From Anaerolineaceae bacterium UBA4890 (lineage in GTDB: Bacteria; Chloroflexota; Anaerolineae; Anaerolineales; Anaerolineaceae), in NCBI GenBank assembly GCA_002399085.1, contig DHCY01000017.1:67908-109143 (forward strand): a stretch of 41,236 nucleotides of DNA, given 5' to 3'. Positions 40,324-41,236 of this stretch are shown here, piece by piece. The position numbers and the translations under genes are program-made. The number at the start of each line of letters is the position of its first letter. Position 1 is the first letter of the stretch. The notes under the pieces were generated by a model. That model was not told where the DNA came from and ran no database searches. It saw nothing but the letters and a program-made list of their open reading frames with translations.

Positions 40324-40798
40324 GTTTTTTCCTGCCAGTCTCCTGTCATCCTGCCATGCTTCTGTCATCCTATACAGTCTGTCATCCTGAACGGAGTGAA
40401 GGATCTTGCGCAGTGAAGGATCTTGCCCAATACTGCTAAGATCCTTCGCAACAAAAGCTCAGGATGACAAGCCAAAGAGGACGAAGTGAAGGATCTTGTG
40501 TGCATACCGCTCAGATCCTTCGCAACAAAAGCTCAGGATGACAATCGTCTCATTCTGTCATCCTGACAACCGTCTTATTCTGTCATCCTGAACGAAGTGA
40601 AGGATCTTGCGCAGTGAAGGATCTTGCGCAGTTAAGAATCTTGCCCAATACCGCTAAGATCCTTCGCAACATAGGCTCAGGATGACGAGCTTATCTAATT
40701 CTGTCATCCTGAACGAAGTGAAGGATCTTAAAGGAACTTACGCCAAGATTCCTGCCCTTCGTGTCACTATCGCTCAAAAAGTCAGACAAACTGTTACT
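40324..40798. repeat. Cluster of palindromic GTCATCCTGAACGAAGTGAAG repeats
   Basis: No gene is supported in these 475 bp. Units open with GTCATCCTGA and close with TCAGGATGAC, with an inner pair GAAGGATCTT/AAGATCCTTC, so each can form a long hairpin. Full units lie at 40381-40468 and 40582-40686. A unit missing its left end covers about 40480-40542, a short fragment lies near 40556-40567, and a left half at 40702-40729. This repeat type is widespread in bacterial intergenic DNA. Confidence 0.8.
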
Positions 40799-41098
40799 TT
40801 ACGGGTCAAGAATGCCAAACTCTATCGCCAAGTCATGCCAATCAGGATTCATCGTCGCAATTAGAGCGTTTTTCTTTTCGCGTCTCCAGCCCTTTATTTC
40901 TTTTTCTCTTGCGATTGCGGCATAAACGTCAGCGGTCGACTCGAAGAAAACTAACCTATTCAAATTGTATCGGTTGGTAAAACCCGGTATGGCTTTTTCC
41001 CTATGCTCGTGAATTCGACGAACCAGATCGTTGGTTACACCGGTATAGAGCACTTTATTGTTCCAGCCGGTTACCATGTAAACATAGTATGTCTTCAT
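40799..41098 (-). CDS. Small GIY-YIG nuclease-domain protein
   Basis: This 99-residue single-domain protein belongs to the GIY-YIG superfamily (UvrC/YhbQ-type). The motif appears as YYVYM near the N-terminus and VLYTGVTNDLVRRIHEHR, which supplies the YTG and the catalytic-region Arg. AREKEIKGWRREKK follows, containing the conserved Glu. No DNA-binding partner domain is present, so it is smaller than homing enzymes. The frame continues upstream into the flanking repeat, but ATG 41098 fits the domain start. It has no Shine-Dalgarno site, and a TAAAAT ends 7 bp before it. Palindromic repeats lie on both sides. Confidence 0.85.
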   Translation of the reverse strand: MKTYYVYMVTGWNNKVLYTGVTNDLVRRIHEHREKAIPGFTNRYNLNRLVFFESTADVYAAIAREKEIKGWRREKKNALIATMNPDWHDLAIEFGILDP

Positions 41099-41105
41099 AG
41101 GAAAA

Positions 41106-41111
41106 ATTTTA
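41106..41111 (-). promoter_or_regulatory. -10-like box placed for a leaderless GIY-YIG transcript
   Basis: TAAAAT on the minus strand (41111-41106) ends 7 bp before the ATG at 41098, inside the proposed inserted segment, so the gene would carry its own promoter. Confidence 0.4.
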
Positions 41112-41161
41112 AGCCGAACAGAGTCATTCGTGGGAGAGAATTGCCAATCCCGCGAAATGTT

Positions 41162-41236
41162 GATCTTGCCCAATACTGCTAAGATCCTTCGCAACATTCT
41201 GTCATCCTGAACAAAGTGAAGGATCTTGTGTGCATA
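41162..41236. repeat. Palindromic repeat continuing past the window end
   Basis: The right half of an interrupted unit (GATCTTGCCCAATACTGC to TTCGCAACA) is followed by a new left half starting GTCATCCTGAACAAAGTGAAG near 41202, which is cut by the window edge. Confidence 0.75.

Larger units (their letters stand above)
40730..41161. mobile_element. Probable 432-bp insertion carrying the GIY-YIG gene
   Basis: The left half-repeat ends in GAAGGATCTT at 40729. The missing right half resumes at 41162 with GATCTTGCCCAATACTGC. Removing 40730-41161 and one GATCTT restores a normal repeat unit identical in order to 40391-40450. GATCTT at 40724-40729 and 41162-41167 could be a 6-bp target duplication. 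No terminal inverted repeats were found. Confidence 0.5.

Overview
The window looks like a chromosomal segment of an anaerobic bacterium of the Chloroflexota, probably class Anaerolineae. This assignment is an inference from the protein repertoire and style: an MscL with a zinc-ribbon tail, a VTT-domain protein, a tungsten-type aldehyde:ferredoxin oxidoreductase, SelB, and many dispersed palindromic intergenic repeats. No rRNA or marker gene is available to confirm it. About 35 protein genes are supported. No tRNA, rRNA, phage, IS transposase or CRISPR array was found.

Positions 1-573 are a gene-free block of degenerate palindromic repeats ending in a terminator. From 17388 down to 574 lies a long minus-strand gene train: folD, an 8-oxoguanine-deaminase-type amidohydrolase, carbamate kinase, a threonine-synthase-type PLP enzyme, a GT2 glycosyltransferase, an uncharacterised fold-type-II PLP enzyme, a conserved unknown, a dihydropyrimidinase/hydantoinase, three membrane proteins related to NADH dehydrogenase/hydrogenase-4 subunits, a coiled-coil protein, selB and a phosphoglycerate-dehydrogenase-like gene. 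Most spacings are short or overlapping. The gene content suggests fermentative breakdown of purines or other cyclic ureides: deamination, ring opening, ATP from carbamoyl phosphate and one-carbon transfer to folate. The NDH-like trio would couple this to the membrane. SelB implies that selenoproteins exist elsewhere in the genome.

From 17592 to 21054 run plus-strand genes (uridine kinase, a VTT membrane protein, rsmG and a barrel-like unknown), interrupted at 18772-19175 by a G-rich heptamer array and half-copies of an inverted-repeat element. From 27402 down to 21026 lie pth, mfd, a YabE/RpfB-like 3D-domain protein and rsmA. A 756-bp intergenic block (27403-28158) holds tandem MITE-like elements. 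Then come rarA, a second 2-hydroxyacid dehydrogenase, a small membrane protein and a P5C-type aldehyde dehydrogenase, followed by 626 bp of repeats.

Positions 33126-36535 form a compact tungsto-enzyme operon: four-cluster ferredoxin, aldehyde:ferredoxin oxidoreductase, MoaD/ThiS-like carrier and E1-like activating enzyme. It has a good promoter just upstream. Next are an acidic helical membrane protein and, divergently, mscL with a strong terminator, an orphan DNA methyltransferase and an alkaline-phosphatase-superfamily phosphodiesterase. The window ends in a cluster of palindromic dispersed repeats, one unit of which appears to be interrupted by a small GIY-YIG nuclease gene. Several genes have a -10-like hexamer only 6-7 nt before the start codon and no Shine-Dalgarno sequence, suggesting leaderless mRNAs.
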